Positions 10,146 through 20,013 are shown, counted from the first letter of the stretch. The stretch is DNA of 46,517 nt from Bacillus sp. 2B10 (GCA_003946805.1 RPSH01000029.1:1-46517), one strand, 5' to 3'. Program-made: numbers and translations. Notes: generated by a model from the letters alone, not told the origin.

Positions 10146-11951
10146 TCAAGCGGCCTCGTCCAGTTCCTCCATCCAGTCGCGGATACGCGCATGGACCGCC
10201 GCATGGTCCGAACGCGCCTGCTGATAGGCGGCGAAGGTATGTTCGGTCGTGTCCTGCCGACAGCGTTCCGCTGCCGCGTTTTCGGCACGGCGGCATGCCT
10301 GTTCGTCGACCAGGATCTGGATCACGCGCAGCAGGTCGGTTTCGGCGACCGCGGGCTCGACACCACGCATCCAGAAGCTGAAGGCGAGGTCGGTTTCCTT
10401 GTTCCGCCGCGCCATGTCGACCAGCTGCCGGTCGGCCGCGATCGTGTCCGTCAGCAGGCTCTCGGTCAGGTCGCTGCGATAGATGGCAAGGTCGATCAGG
10501 TGGTTGCGCCAGCGCATCAGCTGCTGGTTCGTGATCGGCAACTGCGCGATCAGCTCGCAGTGGCGGGTCAGCACGTCGACATGCTGCATCAGCCCCATGA
10601 GCACCGCGCGCTGGAAGGCGAAGACGAGATCGACCTCCTTGACGTCCGCCGCCGCCGCCATGTCGTTGGCGACGATGCGCAGGCGGCGGTCCTTCGCACC
10701 GAACAGCGCGAAGAACTGGTCCTTGAAGGTGCGGAAATATTCGCGGCGGATGCCTTCGTGCGTGATCGTCCCGGCGAGGCGGGCGAGTTCGTGTTCGAAC
10801 GCGGCGCGTTCGTCGGGGCCGGCGCCCGGCGGCAACGTCGCCAGTTCCAGCCGCCACAGGAAATCGGACAGCGATTCGCGGCGGGCCAGCAAGTCCTCGA
10901 ACGCCTGCGGCCCTTCGGCGCGTACCAGATCGTCGGGGTCCATGCCGTCGGGAATGGTGACGATCGCGATGCTCTTGCCCGGTTGCAGCAGCGGCAGCGC
11001 GCGTTCGGCGGCGCGGCGCGCGGCCTTGATTCCCGCCGCGTCGCCGTCGAAGCACAGGATGGGCACGTCGGCCATCCGCCACAGCCGTTCGAGCTGATGC
11101 TCGGTCAGCGCGGTGCCGAGCGGGGCCACGACCTCGTCGAAACCGGCCTGCGCCAGCGCGATGACGTCCATATAGCCTTCGACCGCGATGACCCGCTTCG
11201 CCTTGCGCGCGGCGGTCTGTGCCCGATCGATGTTGTAGAGGGTGCGCCCCTTGTCGAACAATGGGGTCTCGGGCGAGTTCAGATACTTGGGCTCGCCATC
11301 GCCGAGGATGCGGCCGCCGAAGGCGATGGTGCGGCCGCGGGCGTCGCGGATGGGGATCATCAACCGTCCGCGGAACCGGTCGTAGGGGTCCTTGCCCTCG
11401 ACCGAGATCAGCATGCCCGATTCGACCAGCATCGGATCGCCATAGGACGCCAACGCCGCCTTCAACCGGCCGCGCGCATCGGGGGCGAAGCCCATGCCGA
11501 ACGCGCGCGCCGTTTCGGGCTTGATCCCGCGTTTCGCCAGCGCGTCGCGGGCAATGCCGCCTTCGTCGCCCAGCCGGTCGGCGAACCATGTCTGCGCATC
11601 CGCCATCAACTCGTGCAGGCCCTTGGCGCGCTCGGCCTGCCGGGCGGAGCGCGCGTCCTGTGCGGGCATTTCCATGCCGGCGGCGGCGGCCAGTTCCTTA
11701 ACCGCGTCGATGAAGGGCAGGCCACGCTGGTCGGTCATCCAGCGGATGGCATCGCCATGCGCGCCGCAGCCGAAGCAGTGGTAGAAGCCCTTGTCGTCAT
11801 TGACCCAGAAGCTGGGCGTCTTCTCGGTATGGAACGGGCAGCAGGCCTTGTGCTCGTTGCCCGAGCGCTGGAGCTTGACCGACTTGCCGACCAGCGCCGA
11901 CAGCGTCGTGCGGGTGCGCAACTCGTCGAGGAACTGGGGGGATAGGGTCAT
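10146..11951 (-). CDS. dnaG: DNA primase DnaG
   Basis: A 601-residue primase that makes RNA primers at the replication fork. The N-terminal CHC2 zinc module has Cys38, His41, Cys59 and Cys62. The Toprim core follows, with VIAVEGYMDVIAL (catalytic Glu) and the acidic CFDGDAAGIKAARRA motif. The C-terminal region for DnaB helicase contact is present, and the length is usual for the family. It lies between yqeY (35 bp upstream) and rpoD, the conserved yqeY-dnaG-rpoD order. The start at 11951 gives MTLSPQFLDELR, the usual DnaG opening. Confidence 0.98.
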   Translation of the reverse strand: MTLSPQFLDELRTRTTLSALVGKSVKLQRSGNEHKACCPFHTEKTPSFWVNDDKGFYHCFGCGAHGDAIRWMTDQRGLPFIDAVKELAAAAGMEMPAQDARSARQAERAKGLHELMADAQTWFADRLGDEGGIARDALAKRGIKPETARAFGMGFAPDARGRLKAALASYGDPMLVESGMLISVEGKDPYDRFRGRLMIPIRDARGRTIAFGGRILGDGEPKYLNSPETPLFDKGRTLYNIDRAQTAARKAKRVIAVEGYMDVIALAQAGFDEVVAPLGTALTEHQLERLWRMADVPILCFDGDAAGIKAARRAAERALPLLQPGKSIAIVTIPDGMDPDDLVRAEGPQAFEDLLARRESLSDFLWRLELATLPPGAGPDERAAFEHELARLAGTITHEGIRREYFRTFKDQFFALFGAKDRRLRIVANDMAAAADVKEVDLVFAFQRAVLMGLMQHVDVLTRHCELIAQLPITNQQLMRWRNHLIDLAIYRSDLTESLLTDTIAADRQLVDMARRNKETDLAFSFWMRGVEPAVAETDLLRVIQILVDEQACRRAENAAAERCRQDTTEHTFAAYQQARSDHAAVHARIRDWMEELDEAA

Positions 11952-11986
11952 GGCTTCCTGTGTCTCGGGCGCCCGCTACCGGCCGG

Positions 11987-12439
11987 TCAGCTTAGCGCCG
12001 ACTTCACCGCGGCGCTAGCCTTGCTCATGTCGAGTTCGCTGCCGTGGCGGCTCTTCAGTTCGGCCATGACGCGGCCCATGTCCTTCATGCCCGAGGCACC
12101 CAGATCGGCCTTGATCGCCTCGATCGCGGCGGCGGTGTGCGCATCGTCCATCTGGGCGGGCAGGAAGCGTTCGATGACGGTCACTTCGCGTGCCTCGGCG
12201 GCGGCGAGTTCGGGGCGGTTGCCCTTTTCGTACATCTCGATCGATTCCCGGCGCTGCTTGACCATCTTCTGCAGAACTTCGACCACCAGCGCGTCGTCGC
12301 TGTCGGGCGCCTTGCCGGTGCGCGCCTCGATATCACGGTTCTTGATCGACGACTGGATCAGGCGGATCGTGGCGGTCGTTTCCTTGTCCCCGCCCTTCAT
12401 GGCGGTGACCAGCGCGTCCTTGATGGTGTCGCGAATCAT
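11987..12439 (-). CDS. GatB/YqeY domain protein
   Basis: A 150-residue stand-alone YqeY protein, homologous to the tail domain of the GatB amidotransferase subunit. The opening MIRDTIKDALVTAMKGGDKE and the central EVLQKMVKQRRESIEMYEKG are the typical conserved blocks, and a C-terminal DMGRVMAELKSRHG segment follows. The family may bind tRNA, but its role is unsettled. It is the first gene of the minus-strand yqeY-dnaG-rpoD block, 35 bp before dnaG, and is divergent from carA with a 145-bp shared promoter region. Confidence 0.93.
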   Translation of the reverse strand: MIRDTIKDALVTAMKGGDKETTATIRLIQSSIKNRDIEARTGKAPDSDDALVVEVLQKMVKQRRESIEMYEKGNRPELAAAEAREVTVIERFLPAQMDDAHTAAAIEAIKADLGASGMKDMGRVMAELKSRHGSELDMSKASAAVKSALS

Positions 12440-12507
12440 GGCGGTTCCGATATCGTTCGTTTGGAGAAGCGAATGGTCATAGCCGCAATCGGCGGGCGAT
12501 CACAGGA

Positions 12508-12536
12508 TTGACGCAAGCGTCCCATGCCACTAGCCG
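12508..12536 (+). promoter_or_regulatory. Candidate sigma-70 promoter of carA
   Basis: TTGACG at 12508-12513 and TAGCCG at 12531-12536 are separated by 17 bp in the carA/yqeY divergent gap. The -35 is near consensus and the -10 is weak. The same TTGACG-17-TAG layout precedes the MerR gene. AGGAG at 12568-12572 could serve as ribosome site, 12 bp before the carA ATG. Confidence 0.4.
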
Positions 12537-12584
12537 CCACGGCTTAGCGACATCATCAGATTTACCCAGGAGTGCCCGCCCATC

Positions 12585-13775
12585 ATGGCCGACGCCAAGC
12601 CATTCGCCATGCCCGACGGAGCTACGGGTGTTCTGGTCCTTGCCAATGGCGACGTGCTGTGGGGCCGTGGCTTCGGTGCGCAAGGCGCGGCGGTGGGCGA
12701 GGTGTGCTTCCACACCGCCATGACCGGCTATCAGGAAATCATGACCGATCCGTCCTTCGCCGGACAGATCATCAACTTCACCTTTCCCCACATCGGCAAC
12801 ACCGGCACCAACGTCGACGATGTCGAGGCCAACGACCCCCATGCGCTGGGCATGATCGTCCGCGAGGACGTGACCGCACCGTCCAACTTCCGCTCCAGCG
12901 AGCATCTGGACGCATGGATGGCGCGGCACAACCGGATCGGGCTGGCGGGGATCGATACGCGGGCGCTGACGCGCCGCGTCCGGCAGGGCGGGGCGCCGAA
13001 CGGGGTGATCGCGCACTCGGCAAGCGGCGAGTTCGATATCCCGGCGTTGCTGGAGCGGGCGCAGGCGTGGCCGGGGCTGGAGGGCATGGATCTGGCCCGG
13101 ACCGTGTCGTGCGAGACGCATTACGGATGGCAGGGTGGCGCATGGCATCTGGGCAAGGGCTATGACGACAGCACTGGCGCCGAAATTGGCGAAGCTGCCG
13201 CGCAAGCTCCATCGCGTCCGCGCGTCGTAGCGATCGATTATGGCAGCAAACGCAATATCTTCCGCAACCTTGTTCACGCGGGTGCCGAAGTAACCGTGCT
13301 ACCCGCCACCGCGACCTATGACGAGGTCATGGCGGCGAACCCCGACGGCATCTTCCTGTCGAACGGTCCGGGCGATCCCGCCGCGACCGGCGAATATGCG
13401 GTGCCGGTGATCCGCAAGCTGCTGGAGACCGGCAAGCCGCTGTTCGGCATCTGTCTGGGCCACCAACTCCTCGGACTCGCGGTGGGAGCGACCACGACCA
13501 AGATGCATCAGGGGCATCGCGGCGCGAACCATCCGGTCAAGCGGCTGTCGGACGGCGCGGTCGAGATCACCAGCATGAACCACGGCTTCGCAGTCGAGCG
13601 CGACAGCCTGCCGGCGAATGTCCGCGAGACGCATGTGTCGCTGTTCGACGGGTCGAACGCCGGCATCGAAGTTGACGGTGGCCGCGCGTTTTCGGTCCAG
13701 TATCACCCCGAGGCATCGCCGGGACCGCAGGACAGCTTCTACCTGTTCGAGCGGTTCGTGGGGATGATGCGGTGA
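12585..13775 (+). CDS. carA: Carbamoyl-phosphate synthase small subunit (glutaminase)
   Basis: A 396-residue subunit that hydrolyses glutamine and channels ammonia to CarB for carbamoyl phosphate (arginine and pyrimidine synthesis). The N-terminal CPSase_sm domain has FHTAMTGYQEIMTDPS. The C-terminal class I amidotransferase domain has the nucleophile Cys290 in FGICLGHQLLG, and the His-Glu pair in VQYHPEASPGP near the end. The stop overlaps the GTG start of the next small gene by 4 bases. In many relatives carA and carB are close neighbours, but here an unrelated gene separates them. Confidence 0.98.
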   Translation: MADAKPFAMPDGATGVLVLANGDVLWGRGFGAQGAAVGEVCFHTAMTGYQEIMTDPSFAGQIINFTFPHIGNTGTNVDDVEANDPHALGMIVREDVTAPSNFRSSEHLDAWMARHNRIGLAGIDTRALTRRVRQGGAPNGVIAHSASGEFDIPALLERAQAWPGLEGMDLARTVSCETHYGWQGGAWHLGKGYDDSTGAEIGEAAAQAPSRPRVVAIDYGSKRNIFRNLVHAGAEVTVLPATATYDEVMAANPDGIFLSNGPGDPAATGEYAVPVIRKLLETGKPLFGICLGHQLLGLAVGATTTKMHQGHRGANHPVKRLSDGAVEITSMNHGFAVERDSLPANVRETHVSLFDGSNAGIEVDGGRAFSVQYHPEASPGPQDSFYLFERFVGMMR

Positions 13776-14227
13776 AAGTAGTACTTTCGCTCATGTTGGC
13801 TTTCGGGACTGTTGCTTGCTCTCGTGAAGAGACTGCGGACGAAATTTACGAACGGCGTCTCGCCGAGATCCGTAGTAATGCGATGCACGAACGAATTGCA
13901 GAAATGGAAGCTCGTGAGAGCGGTAGATTGCCGGTTAATACGGATCAACGGAATGACCCTGAGCACTTGATTTCAACACTATCTACGCAGCAGGCAGAAG
14001 ATATTGCTCTAGCAGTAAATTTGTCTGGAAACCTGTGCGGAAGGTTCGTTGGTGCAGTACCTGCCGGATCAATGATCTTAGTGGAATGTCAAGAATACCG
14101 GAAAAAGCCCGGTCATTACGTCCGCTATTGGGTGCGCGGGTTGGGTGAAAATCAGAATATGCAGATTGAGAAAGCTTTCGTCCTGGACGGAAAAAGCTGG
14201 ACCTCCGTAAATACGCGAGCAAAGTAA
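13772..14227 (+). CDS. Small putative lipoprotein of unusual composition between carA and carB
   Basis: A 151-residue protein of unknown function. GTG 13772 overlaps the carA stop by 4 bases, and the stop lies 1 bp before the carB ATG. The N-terminus [20 protein letters not shown] looks like a lipoprotein signal with the anchor Cys at residue 16, although Thr at the -3 position is atypical. The mature part is charged, then has GNLCGRF and VECQEY, two Cys that could bond, and a C-terminal strand-rich stretch. By hand count, three 60-base rows (13801, 13921, 13981) give 87 G+C of 180, about half, far below its neighbours. Rare-looking codons (AGT, TTA, ATA-type choices) also stand out. It looks like recently acquired DNA inside the carAB operon. 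Confidence 0.75.
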   Translation: MKVVLSLMLAFGTVACSREETADEIYERRLAEIRSNAMHERIAEMEARESGRLPVNTDQRNDPEHLISTLSTQQAEDIALAVNLSGNLCGRFVGAVPAGSMILVECQEYRKKPGHYVRYWVRGLGENQNMQIEKAFVLDGKSWTSVNTRAK

Positions 14228-14228
14228 C

Positions 14229-17200
14229 ATGCCAAAACGCACTGACATTTCGTCCATCCTCGTCATCGGCGCGGGGCCGATCGTCATCGGGCAGGCTTGC
14301 GAGTTCGATTATTCGGGCGTGCAGGCGATCAAGGCGTTGAAGGAGGAGGGCTATCGCATCGTCCTCGTCAATTCCAACCCCGCGACGATCATGACCGATC
14401 CGGAACTGGCCGACGCGACCTATGTCGAGCCGATCACGCCCGCGATCGTCGCCAAGATCATCGAGAAGGAGCGGCCCGACGCCGTCCTGCCGACGATGGG
14501 CGGGCAGACCGCCCTGAACACCGCGCTGGCGCTGGCCAACGACGGCACGCTCGAAAAGTTCGGCGTGACGATGATCGGTGCGGACGCCGAGGCGATCGAC
14601 AAGGCCGAGGACCGTCAGAAGTTCAAGGTCGCGATGGACAGGATCGGCCTCGAATCCGCGCGCAGCCATATCGCGCACAGCGAGGCGGAGGCGCTGGCGG
14701 GGCTGGCGCATGTCGGGCTGCCCGCGATCATCCGCCCGTCGTTCACGCTGGGCGGGACCGGTGGCGGTGTCGCTTATAATCGCGACGAATTCCTGAAGAT
14801 CGTCCGTGAAGGGCTGGACGCGTCGCCGACCACCGAGGTGCTGATCGAGGAATCGCTGCTCGGGTGGAAGGAATATGAGATGGAGGTCGTCCGCGATCGC
14901 GCGGACAATGCCATCATCGTGTGTTCGATCGAGAATATCGATCCGATGGGGGTCCATACCGGCGATTCGATCACCGTCGCGCCGGCGCTGACGCTGACCG
15001 ACAAGGAATATCAGATCATGCGTAACGCATCGATCGCGGTCCTGCGCGAAATCGGTGTGGAAACAGGGGGTTCGAACGTACAGTTCGCGGTCAATCCGAA
15101 GGACGGCCGCCTGATCGTCATCGAGATGAACCCGCGCGTGTCGCGTTCATCCGCGCTGGCGTCGAAGGCGACGGGCTTCCCGATCGCGAAGGTCGCCGCC
15201 AAGCTGGCGGTGGGATATACGCTGGACGAGATCGACAACGACATCACCGGCGCGACGCCGGCATCGTTCGAACCGACGATCGACTATGTCGTCACCAAGA
15301 TCCCGCGCTTCGCCTTCGAAAAGTTCAAGGGGTCGCAGGCGGTGCTGTCGACCGCGATGAAGTCGGTCGGCGAGGTCATGGCGATTGGCCGCAACATCCA
15401 CGAATCGATGCAGAAGGCGCTGCGGGGGCTGGAGACGGGCCTGTCGGGCTTCAACAATGTCGAGCGGCTGGCCGGGGCGCCGCGCGCCGAGATCGAGGCG
15501 GCGCTGGCCGTCGCGACGCCGGACCGGCTGCTGGTGGCCGCGCAGGCGCTGCGCGAAGGCTTCACCGTCGCCGAAGTCCACGCGATCGCCAAATATGATC
15601 CCTGGTTCCTCGAACGGATCGCGGAGATCGTCGCGGCGGAGACCGAAGTCTGCACCAACGGCCTGCCCCAGGACGCGGCCGGCATGCGCAAGCTCAAGTC
15701 GATGGGCTTTTCCGACAAGCGGCTGGCGTGGCTGGCGCTGCAATCGGCCAATCTGCGCGGCATGGAGCGCGGCATCGCCCGTGGATCGGGCCTGATTCAC
15801 GAGGTCGTCAAGATGATGACCGGCGGCGTGACCGAGGACGAGGTGCGCCAGCATCGGCACAAGCTGGGCGTGCGGCCGGTGTTCAAGCGGATCGACACCT
15901 GCGCCGCCGAGTTCGAGGCGAAGACGCCCTACATGTATTCGACCTACGAGGCGCCGACCTTCGGCGAGCCCGAGGACGAGAGCGTGCCGTCGGACCGGCG
16001 CAAGATCGTCATCCTGGGCGGCGGACCGAACCGGATCGGGCAGGGGATCGAATTCGATTACTGCTGCTGCCATGCCTGCTTCGCGCTGAGTGACGCCGGC
16101 TATGAAACGATCATGGTCAACTGCAACCCGGAGACGGTCAGCACCGATTACGACACGTCCGACCGGCTGTATTTCGAGCCGCTGACCGCCGAGGACGTGC
16201 TGGAAATCCTGCATGTCGAGGCGTCGAAGGGCGAACTGGTCGGGGTGATCGTGCAGTTCGGCGGGCAGACGCCGCTGAACCTTGCCCGCGCGCTGGAGGC
16301 TGCGGGTATCCCGATCCTCGGCACCACGCCGGATTCGATCGACCTCGCCGAGGATCGCGAGCGCTTCGCTGATCTGGTCACTTCGCTGGGGCTGTTGCAG
16401 CCGGCCAATGGCCTGGCGCGTAGCCGCGACGAGGCGGCGGTGATCGCCGAGCGGATCGGCTATCCGGTGCTGATGCGGCCCAGCTATGTGCTGGGCGGGC
16501 GGGCGATGGAGATCGTCGATTCGCTGCAGCAGCTCGACGACTATATCCAGACCGCGGTGCAGGTGTCGGGGGACAGCCCGGTGCTGATCGACCAGTATCT
16601 GCGCGACGCGATCGAGGTCGATGTCGATGCGATCGCCGATGGCGACGACGTCGTCGTGGCGGGCGTGTTGCAGCATATCGAGGAAGCGGGCGTCCATTCG
16701 GGCGACAGCGCATGTTCGATGCCGCCGCATTCGCTGTCGGCCGAAACGATCGCCGAGATCGAGCGGCAGACGGTGGCGCTGGCAAGGGCGCTGAACGTCA
16801 AGGGCCTGATGAACATCCAGTTCGCGGTCAAGGACGGCAATGTCTACCTGATCGAGGTCAATCCGCGCGCCAGCCGCACGGTGCCGTTCGTCGCCAAGGC
16901 GATCGGCACGCCCGTCGCCAAGATCGCGGCGCGGGTGATGGCGGGCGAGAAGCTGGCCACGCTGCCGGTGATCGACCGCAACATCGGCCATGTCGCGGTG
17001 AAGGAGGCGGTATTCCCATGGGGGCGCTTTCCCGGGGTCGATCCGGTGCTGTCACCCGAAATGAAGTCGACCGGCGAAGTCATGGGAATCGATAGCGATT
17101 TTGCCACCGCGTTCGCTAAGGCGCAGCTGGGCGCCAGCATCGTCCTGCCCGAGAGCGGCACGGTGTTCGTATCGGTGAAGCATGGCGACAAGCCGGTCAT

Positions 17201-17561
17201 CCTGCCGGGCGTACAGCTGCTGGTGGAGATGGGGTTCCGGATCGTCGCGACCAGCGGGACCGCCGATTACCTTGCGGAGAACGGCGTGCCGGTCGAGCGG
17301 GTGAACAAGGTGGCGCAGGGGCGGCCGCATATCGTCGACCGGATCTTCGACGGCGACATCGCGATGATCTTCAACACGACCGAGGGGTGGCAGTCGCTCA
17401 AGGATTCGGAATCGATCCGCGCGTCGGCCCAGTTGCAGAAGGTGCCGTATTTCACGACGGCCCCGGCCAGCGTCGCGGTGGCGCAGGCCATTCAGGCGCT
17501 GGCGGCCCGGTCCCTTGAAGTGCGGCCGTTGCAGTCCTATTATTCGCAATCGCACAACTGA
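14229..17561 (+). CDS. carB: Carbamoyl-phosphate synthase large subunit
   Basis: An 1110-residue synthase using bicarbonate, ATP and CarA-derived ammonia. Two homologous ATP-grasp halves are visible: the first opens with [20 protein letters not shown] and the second with [20 protein letters not shown]. The allosteric MGS-like domain forms the last 140 or so residues ([33 protein letters not shown]). Metal-binding [13 protein letters not shown] and [13 protein letters not shown] occur once per half. It starts 1 bp after the inserted lipoprotein gene, so the three genes are probably one transcript. Confidence 0.98.
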   Translation: MPKRTDISSILVIGAGPIVIGQACEFDYSGVQAIKALKEEGYRIVLVNSNPATIMTDPELADATYVEPITPAIVAKIIEKERPDAVLPTMGGQTALNTALALANDGTLEKFGVTMIGADAEAIDKAEDRQKFKVAMDRIGLESARSHIAHSEAEALAGLAHVGLPAIIRPSFTLGGTGGGVAYNRDEFLKIVREGLDASPTTEVLIEESLLGWKEYEMEVVRDRADNAIIVCSIENIDPMGVHTGDSITVAPALTLTDKEYQIMRNASIAVLREIGVETGGSNVQFAVNPKDGRLIVIEMNPRVSRSSALASKATGFPIAKVAAKLAVGYTLDEIDNDITGATPASFEPTIDYVVTKIPRFAFEKFKGSQAVLSTAMKSVGEVMAIGRNIHESMQKALRGLETGLSGFNNVERLAGAPRAEIEAALAVATPDRLLVAAQALREGFTVAEVHAIAKYDPWFLERIAEIVAAETEVCTNGLPQDAAGMRKLKSMGFSDKRLAWLALQSANLRGMERGIARGSGLIHEVVKMMTGGVTEDEVRQHRHKLGVRPVFKRIDTCAAEFEAKTPYMYSTYEAPTFGEPEDESVPSDRRKIVILGGGPNRIGQGIEFDYCCCHACFALSDAGYETIMVNCNPETVSTDYDTSDRLYFEPLTAEDVLEILHVEASKGELVGVIVQFGGQTPLNLARALEAAGIPILGTTPDSIDLAEDRERFADLVTSLGLLQPANGLARSRDEAAVIAERIGYPVLMRPSYVLGGRAMEIVDSLQQLDDYIQTAVQVSGDSPVLIDQYLRDAIEVDVDAIADGDDVVVAGVLQHIEEAGVHSGDSACSMPPHSLSAETIAEIERQTVALARALNVKGLMNIQFAVKDGNVYLIEVNPRASRTVPFVAKAIGTPVAKIAARVMAGEKLATLPVIDRNIGHVAVKEAVFPWGRFPGVDPVLSPEMKSTGEVMGIDSDFATAFAKAQLGASIVLPESGTVFVSVKHGDKPVILPGVQLLVEMGFRIVATSGTADYLAENGVPVERVNKVAQGRPHIVDRIFDGDIAMIFNTTEGWQSLKDSESIRASAQLQKVPYFTTAPASVAVAQAIQALAARSLEVRPLQSYYSQSHN

Positions 17562-17589
17562 TCCCCATCAGCATCATGTTGCGAGCGGG

Positions 17590-17604
17590 CGGACCGGTGG
17601 TCCG
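17590..17604. promoter_or_regulatory. Short perfect hairpin between carB and greA
   Basis: CGGACC, loop GGT, GGTCCG: a 6-bp stem in the 60-84 bp gap, 28 bp after the carB stop and just before the greA ribosome site. It has no T-tract and is too small to be a convincing terminator. It could modulate greA expression. Confidence 0.4.
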
Positions 17605-17645
17605 TCCGTTCGAAGGGGGCAATGACAAAAGGGACGCGCGGCGCG

Positions 17646-18122
17646 ATGGCGACGGTCGAAAAGATGCCGATGTTGCAGGAGGGCTATGACCGCCTGACGG
17701 TGCACCTCAAGCAACTGAAGGTCGAACGACCGCAGATCATCGACGCGATCGAGGAAGCCCGCGCGCACGGCGATCTGTCGGAAAACGCCGAATATCATGC
17801 GGCGAAGGAACGGCAGGGCCAGATCGAGGCGTCGATCGCCGATATCGAGGACAAGCTGTCGCGTGCGCAGGTGATCGACCCGCGCGACCTGTCGGGCGAC
17901 AAGGTCGTGTTCGGCGCGACCGTCACGCTGCTCGACGAGGACGACAAGACGGTGGTCTACCAGATCGTCGGCCAGACCGAGGCGGACGCGAAGTCGGGCC
18001 GCATTTCGTACAATTCGCCGATGGGCCGTGCGCTGATCGGGCGCAAGGTCGACGACGATGTCGAGGTGACGGTGCCGTCGGGCGACCGATACTACCAGAT
18101 ATCGAAGATCGAATTCATCTAG
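17646..18122 (+). CDS. greA: Transcription elongation factor GreA
   Basis: A 158-residue factor that rescues backtracked RNA polymerase by stimulating transcript cleavage. The N-terminal antiparallel coiled coil (about 10-75) carries the tip acidic residues in [18 protein letters not shown]. The C-terminal FKBP-like domain (about 80-158) follows. ATG 17646 gives the family opening [10 protein letters not shown]. An upstream in-frame ATG at 17622 has a better ribosome site (GAAGG at 17612) and would add eight residues, so the start is uncertain. The gap to carB holds a small perfect hairpin at 17590-17604. Confidence 0.95.
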   Translation: MATVEKMPMLQEGYDRLTVHLKQLKVERPQIIDAIEEARAHGDLSENAEYHAAKERQGQIEASIADIEDKLSRAQVIDPRDLSGDKVVFGATVTLLDEDDKTVVYQIVGQTEADAKSGRISYNSPMGRALIGRKVDDDVEVTVPSGDRYYQISKIEFI

Positions 18123-18131
18123 GAACCCTCC

Positions 18132-18776
18132 ATGTTCGAACGGCGTCCGTCCCCCGCGATCCTCGCGATCGGCGGACTGATCGCGCTTGTCGGCGCGGTG
18201 CTGATCCTGACGGGTTGGGTCGATCTGGCCGCCGGGCTGGGCGGGTTCATTCCGCTGCGCGTCGGGGCCGATGCGGGCGGACCGGACGTGCCGGTCTGGC
18301 TGACGCCGCTTACCGCCATGCTGATCCATGACGGGTGGCTGCATCTGGGCTTCAACCTCCTGACCCTCGCCATCGTCGGTACGCCGACGCAGCGCGCGGT
18401 GGGACTGCGCGGGGTGCTGGTGCTGCTGCTGGTCGGGGCCTATGCGGCGGTCGCGGCGCAGTGGGCGGTCGACCCGACCTCGCCCGTGCCGATGATCGGG
18501 GCGAGCGGGGCGATCTCGGCGCTGATCGGTGCCTATGCGCTGTTGTTCGGCAGCGGACGGGCCAGGGCGATCGGGCCGGTGCCTGCGCATGTCGTCCATG
18601 CAGTATGGCTGGGGGTGAGCTGGACGTTGTTCAACATGGCGATCGGTTGGGCGAGCGCCGGGGGCGGCATGCCGATCGCGGGGGCGGCGCATGCCGGCGG
18701 GTTTGTCGCGGGTATGGTGCTGCTGCGGCCGCTGTTGCGGTGGCGCTGGGGCGGGGGGCGAGTCGCCGCGGAGTAG
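18132..18776 (+). CDS. Rhomboid-family intramembrane serine protease
   Basis: A 214-residue protein with about six membrane segments. The catalytic Ser125 is in MIGASGAIS and His187 in AAHAGGF. The HLGFNLL block (His71, Asn75) supplies the oxyanion-side residues, so the protease core is complete. Rhomboids cut membrane-spanning helices of other proteins; substrates cannot be predicted. It begins 9 bp after the greA stop, which suggests co-transcription. The gene ends before a dispersed palindrome at 18803. Confidence 0.92.
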   Translation: MFERRPSPAILAIGGLIALVGAVLILTGWVDLAAGLGGFIPLRVGADAGGPDVPVWLTPLTAMLIHDGWLHLGFNLLTLAIVGTPTQRAVGLRGVLVLLLVGAYAAVAAQWAVDPTSPVPMIGASGAISALIGAYALLFGSGRARAIGPVPAHVVHAVWLGVSWTLFNMAIGWASAGGGMPIAGAAHAGGFVAGMVLLRPLLRWRWGGGRVAAE

Positions 18777-18802
18777 GGCGTCTCAGCCTTTTTTATTCCG
18801 AT

Positions 18803-18924
18803 CCGTTTGCTTCGAGCGTAGGTTCGAGCCTGTCGAGAACCGTAGTCGAGAAGTGGGTGCCCCAAACGGGACGTTCTCGACGAACGCTTCCCGACTTTCG
18901 CTCGAAGCTGCTCGAACCCAACGG
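18803..18924. repeat. Dispersed imperfect palindrome, copy 2 (122 bp)
   Basis: This is the second copy of the element at 149-269, in the same orientation: the first 51 bases differ at three positions and the last 24 at one. The centre is more diverged (CCCCAAACGGGACGTTCTCGA). It occupies most of the 162-bp gap between the convergent rhomboid and DUF4170 genes. Confidence 0.85.
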
Positions 18925-18938
18925 GTTGGGCGTGGTCT

Positions 18939-19160
18939 TTACGCCGCCGGCAGTTCAGGTTCGAGCAGGCGGTGCAGGTGCACCACGACATATTTCATCT
19001 CGGCGTCGTCGACCGTCCGCTGGGCGGCGGCGCGCCATGCCTTTTCGGCGCTGGCATAGTCGCCGAACACGCCGACGACGTCGATCGCCTTCAGGTCGGC
19101 GAAATCGAGGGTGCGCGGATCGGTGACGCGGCCGCCGAAGACGAGGTGGAGTTTGCTCAT
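18939..19160 (-). CDS. DUF4170 family protein
   Basis: A 73-residue protein. MSKLHLVFGGRV, then LDFADLKAIDVVGVFGDYASAEKAWR and DDAEMKYVVVHLHRLL, match the small alphaproteobacterial DUF4170 family almost end to end. Function is unknown. There is no signal peptide or membrane segment. A GGGAACG stretch precedes the ATG at 19160. The gene is separated from the upstream YqjD-like operon by an intrinsic terminator, so it should have its own promoter in the short gap or depend on readthrough. Confidence 0.85.
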   Translation of the reverse strand: MSKLHLVFGGRVTDPRTLDFADLKAIDVVGVFGDYASAEKAWRAAAQRTVDDAEMKYVVVHLHRLLEPELPAA

Positions 19161-19177
19161 GATCGTTCCCGCAGTGC

Positions 19178-19216
19178 AAAAAAAGATACGCCCCGTCGCA
19201 TAGCGGACGGAGCGTA
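19178..19216 (-). terminator. Intrinsic terminator of the YqjD-like operon
   Basis: Read on the minus strand, TACGCTCCGTC and GACGGGGCGTA form an 11-bp stem (one U-G pair) around an 8-base loop. The stem is followed by TCTTTTTTT, made by the run of seven A at 19178-19184. This is the most classical factor-independent terminator in the window. Confidence 0.88.
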
Positions 19217-19250
19217 CCCTTCAACCCTTAAACTGGTTGCGGCGCGGCGA

Positions 19251-19706
19251 TCAGCCCTTGATCGCGCTCTTGCCGCTGTCGGTGGCGGCCTGCACGACGT
19301 TGCTGAACACGGTGCGCAGCTGTTCCTTCGCGCCGTCCTTGCTGGGCAGCGCGGCGGTCAGTTGTTCCTTGCCCACGTCACGCGCGGTAGCGGCGGCGGC
19401 CGTCGCGGCGGCCGACAGCTTCTTGCCGAGCGGGGCCAGCGCCTTCGTTTCCTGCGCGGTGCGCGGCAGCAGCGCGCCGAGAACGGCGCCCAGCGCAAGG
19501 CCGCCGGCCAGCACGGCGAGCGGGCTGGTCTCGATCGTGTCCGACGCAGCCCGGGCGGCATCGTGCGCAGCATCCGAGGCGCGCTTGGCGGCGTCGTGGG
19601 CCGCATCGCTGGTCGCGTGGGCGGCGGTCGACGCCTTGTCCCTGATCGTGTCGATCGTGCCGGGGTTGGTGGTGGTCGCCGTCGGGGCGTTCTTGAGTTC
19701 GCTCAT
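19251..19706 (-). CDS. YqjD/ElaB-like membrane-anchored helical protein
   Basis: A 151-residue protein. An Ala/Asp/His-rich amphipathic N-terminal helix region (repeats of the type AAHDAAKRASDAAHDAA) precedes one glycine-rich membrane segment, SPLAVLAGGLALGAVLGALL, and a second Ala-rich helical tail. This layout resembles DUF883/YqjD-type proteins, which anchor in the inner membrane and in E. coli are stationary-phase, ribosome-associated factors; that role is not shown here. It is the last gene of a four-gene run and is followed by a strong terminator. ATG 19706 is 4 bp past the preceding stop. Confidence 0.75.
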   Translation of the reverse strand: MSELKNAPTATTTNPGTIDTIRDKASTAAHATSDAAHDAAKRASDAAHDAARAASDTIETSPLAVLAGGLALGAVLGALLPRTAQETKALAPLGKKLSAAATAAAATARDVGKEQLTAALPSKDGAKEQLRTVFSNVVQAATDSGKSAIKG

Positions 19707-19710
19707 GATG

Positions 19711-20013
19711 CTATTCCTTGTTCGGGACGGTCGGGGGCAAGGGCGATGGGGGCGGGGCGTCGCGGTGGAACAGTCGCGCGATCCGCTTGCGGGCGAGCAG
19801 CGCGACGATGCCGGTGGCGATGCCGGCGGCGACGCCGGGCCGTTCGCGGACAAGTGCGACACCGTCCTCCGCCTTGTCGCGCAGGTCGTCGGCGACGCCC
19901 GACGCGATCGTGGCAGGCGACAGGCGGTGCTTCGCCTCGGCGATACTGGCTTTCAGCCGGGCGCGTTTGACCAGCACGTCGGCCTGCGCGGCGGCAAGGG
20001 TGGGCGGGATCAT
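19711..20013 (-). CDS. Small membrane protein of the YqjD/YqjE-like operon (YqjK/DUF3618-like?)
   Basis: A 100-residue protein with a helical N-terminal half (AQADVLVKRARLKASIAEAKHR), a hydrophobic segment RPGVAAGIATGIVALLA at about 59-75, then a basic stretch and a Pro-rich tail. The layout recalls DUF3618/YqjK-type proteins, which travel with YqjD and YqjE, but the match is weak. Its ATG overlaps the stop of the holin-like gene by 4 bases (ATGA), so the two are translationally coupled. Confidence 0.7.
   Translation of the reverse strand: MIPPTLAAAQADVLVKRARLKASIAEAKHRLSPATIASGVADDLRDKAEDGVALVRERPGVAAGIATGIVALLARKRIARLFHRDAPPPSPLPPTVPNKE

Noticed and set aside
10113..11945. Plus-strand open frame of about 610 codons opposite dnaG
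   Set aside because: Same artefact of GC-rich codon usage; all primase motifs are on the other strand.
15147..16991. Long minus-strand open frame (about 614 codons) opposite carB
   Set aside because: It lies wholly within carB, is His/Arg/Asp/Gln-rich with no domain sense, and is a by-product of GC-rich third codon positions.
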